Source of the DNA: an uncultured Oscillospiraceae bacterium
GTDB taxonomy: Bacteria > Bacillota > Clostridia > Oscillospirales > Oscillospiraceae
Length of the DNA: 37,450 nt
Assembly (NCBI GenBank): GCA_934615645.1
Contig: CAKTTR010000011.1
Span: 1 to 37,450, forward strand
Direction: 5' to 3'
In this document: piece after piece, positions 16,797 through 24,727 of the stretch
How positions within the stretch are numbered: the stretch's first letter is position 1
Layout: each line of letters opens with the position of its first letter
The notes under the pieces: generated by a model
What the model was told of the DNA's origin: nothing
The model's input: the letters and a program-made list of their open reading frames with translations, nothing else
The model's database searches: none
Program-made: the position numbers and the translations under genes

Positions 16797-17692
16797 ACGG
16801 ACGCGTGATCGCACTGGGTTTTTTCGACGGGGTCCATCTGGGCCACGGCGCGCTCCTGCGGCGGACCCGTCAGCGCGCTGACGAGACCGGCCTCCAGGCC
16901 GCTGCCATGACCTTTGACGCCCATCCTAGCGCCCTGCTGCAGCGCCAGCCTGTCCCGCTCCTCTCCACCCCGCAGGACCGCGCCGCTCTGATGCGGCGGT
17001 TATACGGCATTGACGAGGTCCTGATCGCCCATTTTGACCAGGCCATGCTCACGGAGCCCTGGGACGTCTTTCTCTCCCAGCGCCTGACTGGCCAGCTGCA
17101 GGCCCGGCATGTCGTCTGCGGGCACAATTACCATTTTGGCTACCGCGGCCTAGGCGACCCGGAGAAGCTGCGCGCCTGGTGCAGTGCGCACGGCATCGGC
17201 TGCGATGTCATCGACCAGGTCCGCTGGAACGGGCAGGATATCTGCTCGACCCGCATCCGCGCCTTACTCGCAACCGGGCAGCTGGAACAGGCCAACTGCC
17301 TGCTGGGGCACCCCCACTGCCTCACCGGCCCGGTCATCCCCGGGCAGCATCTAGGGCACACGCTGGGCATCCCCACGGCGAATCTTGCCATCCCGGCAGG
17401 CATTTGCTGCCTGCCCTACGGCGTCTATGCGACGAAAGTCTGGGTCGGGGAGACGCCTTACACCGCCGTGACGAATGTCGGCACCCGTCCGACCGTCGGC
17501 GGCGACCACGCCACCGTAGAATCCTGGCTGCTGCACTTTACCGGCGACCTCTATGGCCGCCAGATCCGCGTGGATTTTCATCTTCCCCTGCGCCCGGAGC
17601 AAAAATTCTCCTCTCTTTCCGCCATGCAAGCGGAGATCCGCCGCAATGCGCAGCAGGCGGAGGCCTACTTTGCCGCGCAGGCAAAAAAATAA
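16793..17692 (+). CDS. ribF: Bifunctional riboflavin kinase / FMN adenylyltransferase
   Basis: RibF phosphorylates riboflavin to FMN and adenylates FMN to FAD. The 299-residue protein has the N-terminal nucleotidyltransferase signature LGFFDGVHLGHGALL near residue 8, DAHPSALL and HVVCGHNYHFGYRGLGDPEKL. The C-terminal kinase domain has GPVIPGQHLGHTLGIPTANLAIPAG, GVYATKVWV, TNVGTRPTVGG and ESWLLHFTGDLYGRQIRVDFHLPLRPEQKF. The start is taken as TTG at 16793, with GAGGTGA 8 nt upstream and the TTGA overlap with truB; an internal GTG at 16805 would remove the first strand. It is the last gene of the rimP operon. Confidence 0.95.
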   Translation: MNGRVIALGFFDGVHLGHGALLRRTRQRADETGLQAAAMTFDAHPSALLQRQPVPLLSTPQDRAALMRRLYGIDEVLIAHFDQAMLTEPWDVFLSQRLTGQLQARHVVCGHNYHFGYRGLGDPEKLRAWCSAHGIGCDVIDQVRWNGQDICSTRIRALLATGQLEQANCLLGHPHCLTGPVIPGQHLGHTLGIPTANLAIPAGICCLPYGVYATKVWVGETPYTAVTNVGTRPTVGGDHATVESWLLHFTGDLYGRQIRVDFHLPLRPEQKFSSLSAMQAEIRRNAQQAEAYFAAQAKK

Positions 17693-17722
17693 ATACCCGA
17701 TATGGTATACGCCCGGGCATTT
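17691..17722 (+). terminator. Weak terminator after ribF
   Basis: AAATACCCG (overlapping the ribF stop) pairs with CGGGCATTT with one mismatch and a 14-nt loop, followed by TTCT. It may end the rimP operon, but it is imperfect. Confidence 0.4.
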
Positions 17723-17725
17723 CTA

Positions 17726-17734
17726 TGGTATAAT
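17726..17734 (+). promoter_or_regulatory. Extended -10 promoter upstream of rnjA
   Basis: TGGTATAAT matches an extended -10 (TGnTATAAT). No good -35 is seen 17 bp upstream. Transcription would begin near 17741, about 335 nt ahead of rnjA. Confidence 0.7.
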
Positions 17735-17740
17735 ATTTCA

Positions 17741-17868
17741 AAGAGGCGCAAAGCGCCCTGTCGTAACTGCAAGCAAAATAGCACGGCCGGTTTTTACACG
17801 GCCTGCGTTTACCGCGCAAAACGCTGCATTTCTAATTTTGAGATCAAAGCACCCCGGTGCTTTTCTTC
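17741..17868 (+). ncRNA. Candidate structured RNA: leader of rnjA or stand-alone small RNA
   Basis: From the predicted start to a terminator-like hairpin lie about 128 nt with no plausible gene. Four stems are visible: GGCGC-AAA-GCGCC (17745-17757), GGCCG/CGGCC around a T-rich loop, GCGTTT/AAACGC, and AAAGCAC-CCCG-GTGCTTT with a T-run (17846-17863). Promoter, structure and terminator make it either a free small RNA or an attenuator. The remaining 208 nt to rnjA hold CAAAAAG/CTTTTTG (17942-17965) and CTGCC/GGCAG stems and no gene. No known RNA family was recognised. Confidence 0.45.
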
Positions 17869-18076
17869 ATAGCAACCCATACAAACTGAAAACCGCACAG
17901 ACAACGCAGATGGTGCAGGCGCAGACCGCGCACGACCGGCGCAAAAAGGGAAACGGGACTTTTTGTTAAGGCGCCATCCGCGCGGCTTTTGTGCGCATTT
18001 GCGGGGCAATCCCCCGTGATCGGACGCCCTGCCTTCAGCCGGCAGGTGCGGTAAGGACAAAAGGAGTCGTGATATT

Positions 18077-19732
18077 TTGGCTGAAAAACTGAAAATTATC
18101 CCCCTGGGGGGCCTCAATGAGATCGGTAAGAATATGACCGTCCTGGAATACGGGAAGGATATGATCGTGGTCGACTGCGGCCTGGGCTTCCCGGAAGACG
18201 AAATGTACGGCGTGGACCTGGTCATCCCCGATGTGACTTATCTGGTCAAAAACGCCAACAAAATGCGTGGCTTTTTCATCACCCACGGCCATGAGGACCA
18301 CATTGGCGCGCTGCCCTATGTGCTGGAGGCGATCAATGCGCCGGTCCATGCCACGCGCCTGACCAGCGGGCTCATCAAGCTCAAGCTGGAGGAGCATCGC
18401 TTGCTCTCCAAAACGAAGGTCCAGACCCATGAGGCAGGCGCAAAGGTCAAGGCCGGGTGCTTCACTGTGGAATTTATCCATGTGAATCACTCCATCGCCG
18501 ATGCCGTCGCCCTGGCTATCCATACGCCAGTCGGCGTCGTCTTTATGACCGGCGACTTCAAGATCGACCCCACCGCCGAAGACGGCATGATCGACCTGGC
18601 CCGCATCGGCCAATTGGGCAACGAGGGCGTTTTGGCCCTGCTGTGCGATTCGACCAACGTCGAACGCCAGGGCTACACTCCGTCGGAATCCACCGTGACG
18701 GAGAGCCTGGACCGCCAATTCCGCAACTGCGACCAGCGCATTATCGTGACGACCTTCGCCTCGAACATGCATCGCATCAACGCGATCCTGCACACAGCGA
18801 AGAAATATGGCCGCAAGGTCGCCGTCACCGGCCGCTCGATGGAGAATATTCTCAAGGTCTCCACGGAGCTGGGCTACCTGAAAATCCCCGAAGGCCTGGT
18901 GGTGGATATCAACCAGATCAAATCCCTGCCGAAGAATAAGATCGTCATTGTCTCCACCGGCTCCCAGGGCGAGGATATGTCCGCCCTGTACCGCATGGCC
19001 TTCTCCGGCCATCGCCAGGTGGAGATCCAGCCCGGCGACCGGATCATTATCTCCGCATCGGCGATCCCCGGCAATGAGAAATCCATCTCCCGGATCATCA
19101 ATGAGCTCTACCGCAAGGGCGCTGACGTGGTCTATGACAAGCTGGAGGGGCTGCACGTCTCCGGCCATGCCTGCCAGCAGGAGCTGAAGATCATCCATGC
19201 CCTGTGCAAGCCCAAGTATTTTATCCCGGTGCACGGCGAGCAGCGGCACCTGCAAAAGCACGCCCAGCTGGCACAGCAGATGGGCATGTCCCCGAAGCGG
19301 ATCATCATTGCGGACGTCGGCAAGGTCATCGAGTGCACCGCCAAGACCTGCAAGCTGGCCGGGACCGTTCCCTCTGGCCAGGTCATGGTGGACGGCACCG
19401 GCGTCGGCGATGTCGGCAGCGTCGTTTTGCGGGACCGGAAGCATCTGGCCCAGGACGGCATGATCGTCGTCTGCGTCAACCTCTCCTCAGAGGACGGCAG
19501 CGTCCTCTCCGGCCCGGATATCATCACCCGCGGCTTTGTCTATGTGAAGGACAATGAGGACCTGATGGAGGCCATGCGCATCATCACCCTCTCCTCTCTG
19601 GAGGACTGCCAGGCCCGCCATATCCGCGACCGCAGTGCCATCAAAACGGATATCAAGAACAGCCTCTCGGCCTTCCTCTATAAGAACACCAAGCGCAGCC
19701 CCATGATCCTGCCCGTTATCATGGAGATTTGA
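18077..19732 (+). CDS. rnjA: Ribonuclease J
   Basis: RNase J is a 5'-3' exonuclease and endonuclease central to mRNA decay and rRNA maturation in Firmicutes. The 551-residue protein has the metallo-beta-lactamase core with the zinc motif HGHEDHIG (residues 70-77), GDFKIDPTAED and CDSTNVERQGYTPSE. Its beta-CASP insert contains IVTTFASNMHR, VAVTGRSM and IVSTGSQGEDMSAL, and SGHACQQELKIIHALCKPKYFIPVHGE is its closing histidine motif. The C-terminal domain is present to full length. The start is TTG at 18077, with AAGGAG about 10 nt upstream; no in-frame ATG is nearby upstream. It has a long leader that may allow control. Only one RNase J gene is in the window, so the J1/J2 assignment is by convention. 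Confidence 0.95.
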   Translation: MAEKLKIIPLGGLNEIGKNMTVLEYGKDMIVVDCGLGFPEDEMYGVDLVIPDVTYLVKNANKMRGFFITHGHEDHIGALPYVLEAINAPVHATRLTSGLIKLKLEEHRLLSKTKVQTHEAGAKVKAGCFTVEFIHVNHSIADAVALAIHTPVGVVFMTGDFKIDPTAEDGMIDLARIGQLGNEGVLALLCDSTNVERQGYTPSESTVTESLDRQFRNCDQRIIVTTFASNMHRINAILHTAKKYGRKVAVTGRSMENILKVSTELGYLKIPEGLVVDINQIKSLPKNKIVIVSTGSQGEDMSALYRMAFSGHRQVEIQPGDRIIISASAIPGNEKSISRIINELYRKGADVVYDKLEGLHVSGHACQQELKIIHALCKPKYFIPVHGEQRHLQKHAQLAQQMGMSPKRIIIADVGKVIECTAKTCKLAGTVPSGQVMVDGTGVGDVGSVVLRDRKHLAQDGMIVVCVNLSSEDGSVLSGPDIITRGFVYVKDNEDLMEAMRIITLSSLEDCQARHIRDRSAIKTDIKNSLSAFLYKNTKRSPMILPVIMEI

Positions 19733-19747
19733 GCCTGATACGTCAAA

Positions 19748-19770
19748 CGCCCCGCCTTCCCGGCGGGGCG
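19748..19770 (+). terminator. GC-rich hairpin after rnjA, probable terminator
   Basis: CGCCCCGCC and GGCGGGGCG form a perfect 9-bp stem with a 5-nt loop, starting 15 nt after the rnjA stop. The following T content is low (ATTGAT). Confidence 0.7.
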
Positions 19771-19829
19771 ATTGATCTAGGCGGTGCGCTGCAGGGCAGC
19801 CCTGCCGTTTCTCGGTTTACAAGCTGCCT

Positions 19830-20153
19830 TCATCCCTTATACTTTTTATAAATACGTTTATAGAGCCCGATCATAGCCGGGAGGCCCAAGGCGCATCCGA
19901 CGACGATCAAGACAACTGCCAATATCCCGCTCCACAGGCCCGCAAACGCAGCGGCCCAGAAAATCAGGGAGTATGCGATCCACATCCGGCCATTGGCGCG
20001 ATTATACGCCGGGATATCTGCGATCTCCGACGCTTTCACCTCTGGGCCGGACCAAAACCACATTGGCTTTTCCCTATGCCAGGCAAAAATGCCGATTCCC
20101 GTTAAGATCGCGCTGCATGGGACCATGATGATCAGCCAAATCAGATTTTCCAT
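19830..20153 (-). CDS. Small membrane protein of unknown function
   Basis: This 107-residue protein has an N-terminal hydrophobic helix (residues 3-23), then a soluble loop with HREKPMWFWSGPEVKASEIADIPAYNRANGRMW, and two more helices (about 59-74 and 78-96) before a basic end (YKRIYKKYKG). The pattern W-REKPMWFWSG...AYNRANGRMW recurs in small clostridial membrane proteins annotated as hypothetical, from memory; no function is known. The ATG at 20153 follows GGGAGG; the longer open frame upstream lacks a site and runs through a hairpin. It lies downstream of uppP with a hairpin between them, and may be reached by read-through. No separate promoter was recognised. Confidence 0.65.
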   Translation of the reverse strand: MENLIWLIIMVPCSAILTGIGIFAWHREKPMWFWSGPEVKASEIADIPAYNRANGRMWIAYSLIFWAAAFAGLWSGILAVVLIVVGCALGLPAMIGLYKRIYKKYKG

Positions 20154-20222
20154 CGTTCTAACCTCCCGCTCTGCCCCGCTGTTTGGCGCCAGCGCAGCAG
20201 AAAACCGAAAAAAGCACAAGCA

Positions 20223-20252
20223 CAGCCACAGCGGCGCGGACCGCTGTGGCTG
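20223..20252 (-). terminator. Hairpin after uppP, probable terminator
   Basis: CAGCCACAGCGG and CCGCTGTGGCTG form a perfect 12-bp stem with a 6-nt loop, 29 nt past the uppP stop. A T-run (CTTTTTTC on the minus strand) starts about 10 nt after the stem, further than ideal. Confidence 0.6.
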
Positions 20253-20280
20253 TTTGACTGCTTCCGCAGCATGCTGCACG

Positions 20281-21111
20281 TTACAGTGTGCAGAGGAAAT
20301 AAATGAGAACCAGCGCGCCCAGGGCGATGCGGTAGATGCCGAAGGCGGAGAAGGTGTGCCGCTTGACAAAATCCATCAAGAAGCGGATCGTCACGACGGA
20401 GACCAGGAACGAGACCAGGCAGCCCAGCAGCAGAATCACGACCTCTTGCCCGTTGATCCCAACGCCGGTGCCGATAAACTTGACAATCTTCAGCAGGCTT
20501 GCACCCACCATGGTGGGGATTGCCAGGAAGAAGGAGAATTCCGCCGCCGCGCCCCGGGAGAGGCCCAGCAGCATCCCGCCCAGGATCGTCGAGCCGGAAC
20601 GGGAGGTCCCGGGGATGATCGACAGGACCTGGAACGCGCCGATCAGCAGTGCATCCCGGTATGTCACCTGGTCGACATGGGAAAGCCGCGGCTCTGCACC
20701 GGCACGACGCCGCTCAATGACGATAAACGCGACACCGTAGACGATCAGGGCGATGGCCACGGAGACGTAGTTATAAAAGTGCGCATTGAACCAATCGTCC
20801 AGCAAGAACCCGATGATCGCCGACGGCAGGACGCCGACAATGATTTTGAACCACAAATTCCAGATCCGGCGTTTTTTCTTCTCCGGCTTCTTACCGAAGG
20901 GCCACAGCCGCTTCCAAAACAGCAGCACCACTGCCAGGATCGCTCCCAGCTGGATGACGACCTCGAACATGTCCCAAAATTCCTTGGAAACATCGAGCTT
21001 GATAAAATTATTCAGCAGAATCAAATGCCCCGTCGAAGAGATCGGCAGCCACTCTGTGATGCCCTCCACGATACCGAGCAAAATCGTTTTCAGCAATTCC
21101 AGCAAGAACAT
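20281..21111 (-). CDS. uppP: Undecaprenyl-diphosphate phosphatase (BacA/UppP)
   Basis: UppP recycles the wall-synthesis lipid carrier by removing a phosphate from undecaprenyl diphosphate at the outer membrane face; overproduction gives bacitracin resistance. The 276-residue protein shows both active-site motifs: EGITEWLPISSTGHL (about 16-30) and PGTSRSGSTI (167-176, Arg171). Eight or so hydrophobic segments give the usual inverted-repeat membrane topology. A basic loop GKKPEKKKRR (about 73-82) is longer than in E. coli. The start at 21111 has GGGGGT upstream. The gene has its own promoter and does not overlap neighbours. Confidence 0.96.
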   Translation of the reverse strand: MFLLELLKTILLGIVEGITEWLPISSTGHLILLNNFIKLDVSKEFWDMFEVVIQLGAILAVVLLFWKRLWPFGKKPEKKKRRIWNLWFKIIVGVLPSAIIGFLLDDWFNAHFYNYVSVAIALIVYGVAFIVIERRRAGAEPRLSHVDQVTYRDALLIGAFQVLSIIPGTSRSGSTILGGMLLGLSRGAAAEFSFFLAIPTMVGASLLKIVKFIGTGVGINGQEVVILLLGCLVSFLVSVVTIRFLMDFVKRHTFSAFGIYRIALGALVLIYFLCTL

Positions 21112-21152
21112 AGCTTACCCCCATCTGCGCAAAACACTTCGAATTCCGTACC

Positions 21153-21181
21153 AGTATACCACACCTGCCCTGCCCTGACAA
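21153..21181 (-). promoter_or_regulatory. Sigma-A promoter of uppP
   Basis: On the minus strand TTGTCA (21181-21176) and TATACT (21158-21153) have a 17-bp spacer, and TGG before the -10 adds an extended -10. Confidence 0.85.
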
Positions 21182-21196
21182 GGAAAAACATACCGC

Positions 21197-22252
21197 CTAT
21201 TTTATTTCTTCAAAAAACATATGAAATGCCGTCGGCAGAGCAAAGCGCTGGGCGATCTCAGACGGCGCTGCCCAGGTAAATGCCGCCGGGGCCGCACCGC
21301 ATTGGAAATAATATGCCGTCATGCGCCAGGTGATGTGGGTAAAAATATGCTGCCGCGCGACGCTTTTTTCCAGCTGCCGGGGCCGCACGCCCCACTGCTC
21401 CGCCTGCGCGATCGCCTGGGCGGCCGATAACTTGCCCAGCACATTGGGGTACTGCCACAGCCCGGCCAAAAGTCCCTTAGAGGGGCGCTTTTCCAGCGCC
21501 TGGCGGCCGTCGCAGGTGAAAATAAATACCGTCCGCTCCTCCACCCGCCGGGCAGCCTTTGGCGCGCGGACCGGGTATGCGCAGGGATTCCCTGCCGCTT
21601 TGGCCCGGCAGAGCGCCTGGAGCGGGCACTGGCCGCACAGCGGCGCGCCGTTGGGCAGGCAGACGAGCGCCCCCAGCTCCATCAGGCTCTGGGTAAATGC
21701 ACCGCACTGCCCCGCCGGATAGACCGCCGCCAGGGTCTTGGTGATCTCGCGCCGCAGCGCCGGGCGCTCCAGCGGTGTGGCGTCGGCCAGGAAGCGGGTC
21801 ATGACCCGCAGCACATTGCCGTCCACCGCAGGCTCCGGCTGCTCAAAGCAGATCGACGCGATAGCCCCGGCCGTGTATGGCCCGATGCCCGGCAGCGCCC
21901 GAATGGCCGCGATGTCCCGGGGGAATTCGCCGCCATAGTCCCGGCAGATGCACTGGGCCGCCTTTTGCAGATTGCGCACCCGGGTATAATAGCCCAGCCC
22001 CTGCCAGAGCTTGTTCAGCACCTCCGGCGGGCAGGCCGCCAGGGCGGGGATGTCCGGGCAGGTCTCCAAAAAGCGGCTGTAGTAGCCCCGTACAGCCTCG
22101 ACCCGGGTCTGCTGCAGCATGATCTCCGACAGCCAGACATGGTATGGTGCCTGGTCCCGCCGCCAAGGCAGCGCCCGGGCATGTTCTCGGTACCATGGTA
22201 AAAGTCGCTCCGGCAGCGCCGCCGCCAGGCCCTGTTTTTTCTCTGCATTCAT
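21197..22252 (-). CDS. mutY: A/G-specific adenine glycosylase MutY
   Basis: MutY removes adenine mispaired with 8-oxoguanine. The 351-residue protein has the Glu-bearing LSEIMLQQTRVEAV helix (Glu43), the helix-hairpin-helix RALPGIGPYTAGAIASI (about 118-134), and the catalytic Asp144 in PAVDGNVLRV. It carries an iron-sulfur loop with cysteines 198, 206, 209 and 215 (C-x7-C-x2-C-x5-C). The first spacing is one longer than the textbook x6, and I recall similar CLPNGxPxC loops in other Firmicutes. The C-terminal NUDIX-like domain for 8-oxoG recognition begins near 235 and includes RPSKGLLAGLWQYPN and HIFTHITWRM. The ATG at 22252 has only GGGGA upstream. Confidence 0.95.
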   Translation of the reverse strand: MNAEKKQGLAAALPERLLPWYREHARALPWRRDQAPYHVWLSEIMLQQTRVEAVRGYYSRFLETCPDIPALAACPPEVLNKLWQGLGYYTRVRNLQKAAQCICRDYGGEFPRDIAAIRALPGIGPYTAGAIASICFEQPEPAVDGNVLRVMTRFLADATPLERPALRREITKTLAAVYPAGQCGAFTQSLMELGALVCLPNGAPLCGQCPLQALCRAKAAGNPCAYPVRAPKAARRVEERTVFIFTCDGRQALEKRPSKGLLAGLWQYPNVLGKLSAAQAIAQAEQWGVRPRQLEKSVARQHIFTHITWRMTAYYFQCGAAPAAFTWAAPSEIAQRFALPTAFHMFFEEIK

Positions 22253-22308
22253 TGTATCGTCCCCATTGTATCATCCCTATTTCCTCTGTGCAGCAATCTT
22301 CTGCGGTT

Positions 22309-22337
22309 ATCATACCATATGGCATGATAAAACGCAA
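22309..22337 (-). promoter_or_regulatory. Sigma-A promoter of mutY
   Basis: On the minus strand TTGCGT (22337-22332) and TATGAT (22314-22309) are 17 bp apart, divergent from the next promoter. Confidence 0.75.
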
Positions 22338-22372
22338 AACGCTTTCTACGCACAAAAGTACGGAAAATAATC

Positions 22373-22401
22373 TTGACTTCTCCCACATTTTCAGATATGA
22401 T
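22373..22401 (+). promoter_or_regulatory. Sigma-A promoter of the DUF4190-like gene
   Basis: TTGACT (22373-22378) and TATGAT (22396-22401) are 17 bp apart, 61 bp upstream of the start codon. Confidence 0.85.
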
Positions 22402-22462
22402 ATTTATGTGTTACTGCAGTATTTTTCTGCATAATGATCTACAATATGGAGGAGAGAAACTT

Positions 22463-22768
22463 ATGGAAAACCAAAATATTCCCGGCAAGAGTGCCGCAAC
22501 CGCCAGTATGGTACTTGGCATCATTTCGATTGTCTGCTGGTTCTTCGGTTGGTCGTTGATTGCTTCGGTTGTTCTGGGTGTCGTTGGCTTGATTTTGTCC
22601 AGCAATGCAAAGAAGGCCGGTTTCGTTGGCGGAATGCAGACCGCAGGCTTTGTACTGTCGCTGATCGGGCTCATCGGCGGCGGTGTCTTCTTGATCTCCT
22701 GCATTGCCTGTGTCGGTGCAGTCGGCGGCGTCGCAGGTCTTGCAGACATTGCCAACTCTCTGAATTGA
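22463..22768 (+). CDS. DUF4190-like small membrane protein
   Basis: The 101-residue protein has a short polar start (MENQNIPGKSAATAS) and two long hydrophobic hairpin regions: SMVLGIISIVCWFFGW with LIASVVLGVVGLILSS, then AGFVLSLIGLIGGGVFLISCIACVGAVGG. The GKSAATASMVLGIISIV start and the SSNAKKAGFVGGMQTAGFVLS link resemble DUF4190-type proteins, frequent in Clostridia and of unknown role. AT-richer upstream DNA, a near-consensus promoter, an AGGAGAG ribosome binding site and a strong terminator make it an independent, probably well expressed single-gene unit. Confidence 0.75.
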   Translation: MENQNIPGKSAATASMVLGIISIVCWFFGWSLIASVVLGVVGLILSSNAKKAGFVGGMQTAGFVLSLIGLIGGGVFLISCIACVGAVGGVAGLADIANSLN

Positions 22769-22780
22769 TTTATCTTGCGG

Positions 22781-22813
22781 AAGCACTGCCGCCTGCCGGG
22801 CGGCAGTGCTTTT
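22781..22813 (+). terminator. Intrinsic terminator after the DUF4190-like gene
   Basis: AAGCACTGCCGCC and its exact complement form a 13-bp stem with a 5-nt loop, followed by TT (TTTT including stem bases). It lies directly before the Lgt-family start, leaving little room for a separate lgt promoter. Confidence 0.9.
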
Positions 22814-22829
22814 GCTAACTTGGAGGACT

Positions 22830-23606
22830 ATGCTGCCATATCTTCATCTATTTGGCCGGGACATCCCCTTATACGGACTCTCGGCAATGCTGGGCCTTGT
22901 TCTAGCTCTGTGCTATTTAAAAGCAACCCAGCCAAAGCATACACCGCTGAATGCGGATACAGAGCTGTCTCTGATCTGGGGCTGCATCGGCGCGCTCGTG
23001 GGTGCGAAGCTACTGTACCTTGCCACGGTACTACCCAATTTTCTGCACGACCTGCCGCTGCTCCGGCAGGCCCCTCGCGACTTTCTGGCCCGCTATCTGC
23101 TGGGCGGCTTTGTGTTCTACGGCGGCCTGTTTGGCGCGCTGCTGGCGGCGTTTCTCTATTGTCGCACCAGCCGCATATCCTTTTCCGCTGTGCTGACTCA
23201 ACTGCTCCCCGTCATCCCGCTGATTCACGCCTTTGGCCGCATCGGCTGCTTTTGCAGCGGTTGCTGCTATGGACGTCCGTCACAGCGCTTCGGGATTGCT
23301 TTTTCCCACGCTCTCGCTGCACCAAATGGCGTCAAACTGCTCCCAGTGCAGCTCTACGAGGCAGCCACAACGCTAGGGCTTTTTGTTCTGCTTGCCGTGC
23401 TGCGCCGTCGGGGGACCCCTGGGCGACAGATGCTGGCCGTCTATTTCCTGCTCTATGGCGTTATCCGGTTCGTGCTGGAGTTTTTCCGAGGCGACCGCTA
23501 CCGGGGCTTTGTGGGGGCGCTTTCCATCTCCCAGGTCCTCTCGCTGGTTGTCGTCGCTCTCGCACTGGTACTGCTTTTTCCCCGCCGCCGGGCAGTCCGG
23601 CAATAA
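22830..23606 (+). CDS. Lgt-family prolipoprotein diacylglyceryl transferase homolog, non-canonical
   Basis: Lgt transfers diacylglycerol from phosphatidylglycerol to the lipobox Cys of prolipoproteins. This 258-residue, multi-helix protein keeps the family layout: an N-terminal LPYLHLFGRDIPLYGLSAMLG, the GGFVFYGGLFGALLAAFLY loop, and HAFGRIGCFCSGCCYGRPS (133-151), the Lgt signature region. Two departures stand out. The position of the essential His103 of E. coli Lgt (H in FHGG) is Tyr here (FYGG, 96-99), and the signature is Cys-rich instead of NFIN-type. This matches a Firmicutes subgroup annotated as Lgt whose activity is, as far as I know, less certain. GGAGG just before the ATG at 22830 sets the start. 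Confidence 0.75.
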   Translation: MLPYLHLFGRDIPLYGLSAMLGLVLALCYLKATQPKHTPLNADTELSLIWGCIGALVGAKLLYLATVLPNFLHDLPLLRQAPRDFLARYLLGGFVFYGGLFGALLAAFLYCRTSRISFSAVLTQLLPVIPLIHAFGRIGCFCSGCCYGRPSQRFGIAFSHALAAPNGVKLLPVQLYEAATTLGLFVLLAVLRRRGTPGRQMLAVYFLLYGVIRFVLEFFRGDRYRGFVGALSISQVLSLVVVALALVLLFPRRRAVRQ

Positions 23607-23622
23607 TTGCCCTTTGCAGACT

Positions 23623-23663
23623 AGCGGGGGCTGATGCGCTTTCTTTTCGCATCAGCCCCTGCT
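23623..23663. terminator. Bidirectional terminator between the Lgt-family gene and degV
   Basis: A 16-nt arm containing GGGGCTGATGCG pairs with CGCATCAGCCCC, with one mismatch and a T-rich 9-nt loop, serving both convergent genes. Confidence 0.8.
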
Positions 23664-23685
23664 TCTCTATTCTTTTCATTTGCTT

Positions 23686-24597
23686 CTATTTTGCCTGGCT
23701 GCCGGTATACGGGGCCCGCGGGTCGCCATAGAAGAAGACGGCAAGCGTCCCCGGGCCGCAATGGGCGGCGATGATCGTCCCGATATCGCAGAGCTTGATC
23801 GTCTCTGCCTTGAGCTTTGGGAATCGTCCCAGTAGCGCGTCCCGCAGGCGCTCTGCGGCGGGCAGGCAATTGGAGTGGCAAATATAGCATTTGCCAGCAT
23901 AATCCGCCCCGTTTTCCGCATGCTCCTGCATCGTATCGAGGGTCTTGCGGATTGCTGCAGCCTGGCCGCGCACCTTGCCATAAGCGATGATGCGCCCCTT
24001 ATCGTCCAGCCGCATGATCGGGCAGATATTTAAAATTGCACCAATGGCCGCTGCCGGGCCGGAGATCCGGCCGCTGCGCCGGTAATATTTCAGATCTGTC
24101 GAATAAAATTGATGATGCACGCAGTGGCGCTTTTCCAGCACCCACTGGGCGACCTCGCCCATCGGCACCCCGGCATCCCGCAGGTCTGCGGCGCTGTCGA
24201 CCAGCATCCCGTAGCCGGAAGAACTGCACAGGGAATCGATCACCGTGATCTTCCGCTCCGGGTATTTCTCCCGCAGGGACTGGGCCGCCTCCTCGGCATT
24301 TTTGACCGACGGTGTCATCCCCGTTCCGAAACCGATATGCAGAACATCACCCTGCTGCAGCAGCGGCTCAAAAAATTCCAAGTATTGGAACGTATTGAGC
24401 TGTGAGGTGGAGGGTGCCTTTCCTTCCTCCAGGAACTGGTAGAACCGGGGCAGCGCTGCCAGGTCGCGGCCCATGTCGTCCAGATATGCCGTTCCGTCCA
24501 CCACATAGGAATAAAATAGCACCGGAATATTCCGCTGCTCCATATCCCGATAGGGTAGGTCCACAGTCGATTCACACGAAAGGATCCATGCTGCCAT
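23686..24597 (-). CDS. DegV family fatty-acid-binding protein
   Basis: DegV/FakB-type proteins bind a single fatty acid and present it to a kinase (FakA) for phosphorylation. The 303-residue protein has the family pattern: an N-terminal ILSCESTVDLPY with the lipid-binding Ser/Thr; EEGKAPSTSQLNTFQYLEFFEPLL; VIDSLCSSSGYGMLVDSAADL; and the C-terminal GTIIAAHCGPGTLAVFFYGD that closes the pocket. The RRSGRISGPAAAIGAILNICPIM helix is also typical. No fakA homolog is in the window. AAGGAGA precedes the ATG at 24597. It is a single-gene unit, with an upstream region dominated by a complex inverted-repeat element. Confidence 0.92.
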   Translation of the reverse strand: MAAWILSCESTVDLPYRDMEQRNIPVLFYSYVVDGTAYLDDMGRDLAALPRFYQFLEEGKAPSTSQLNTFQYLEFFEPLLQQGDVLHIGFGTGMTPSVKNAEEAAQSLREKYPERKITVIDSLCSSSGYGMLVDSAADLRDAGVPMGEVAQWVLEKRHCVHHQFYSTDLKYYRRSGRISGPAAAIGAILNICPIMRLDDKGRIIAYGKVRGQAAAIRKTLDTMQEHAENGADYAGKCYICHSNCLPAAERLRDALLGRFPKLKAETIKLCDIGTIIAAHCGPGTLAVFFYGDPRAPYTGSQAK

Positions 24598-24718
24598 AAA
24601 CCATCTCTCCTTTTCTCCACCGTTGGATTTTTACCTGCACGGCTGCTTGTTATTGCAGCAGCCATGCAAATGCCGACGCCACAGATGCAATTGGGCACTT
24701 CACGCGCTCTTAACAGTT

Positions 24719-24727
24719 ATTATAGCA
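24719..24727 (-). promoter_or_regulatory. Extended -10 promoter of degV
   Basis: On the minus strand TGCTATAAT is an extended -10 (TGnTATAAT), about 120 nt upstream of degV. It overlaps the outer stem of the structured element at 24719-24884, and no -35 is seen because that region is inside the first cloverleaf. Confidence 0.6.

Noticed and set aside
17735..18076. T-box, 6S RNA, SRP RNA or tmRNA in the rnjA leader
   Set aside because: None of the diagnostic conserved sequences (such as a T-box UGGNACC segment or an SRP GGAAGCA-type loop) was found by eye.
21599..21660. Wrong cysteine spacing in the MutY iron-sulfur loop (C-x7-C)
   Set aside because: All four cysteines are present and similar one-residue-longer loops are, as far as I recall, common in Firmicutes MutY, so it is not a sign of inactivity.
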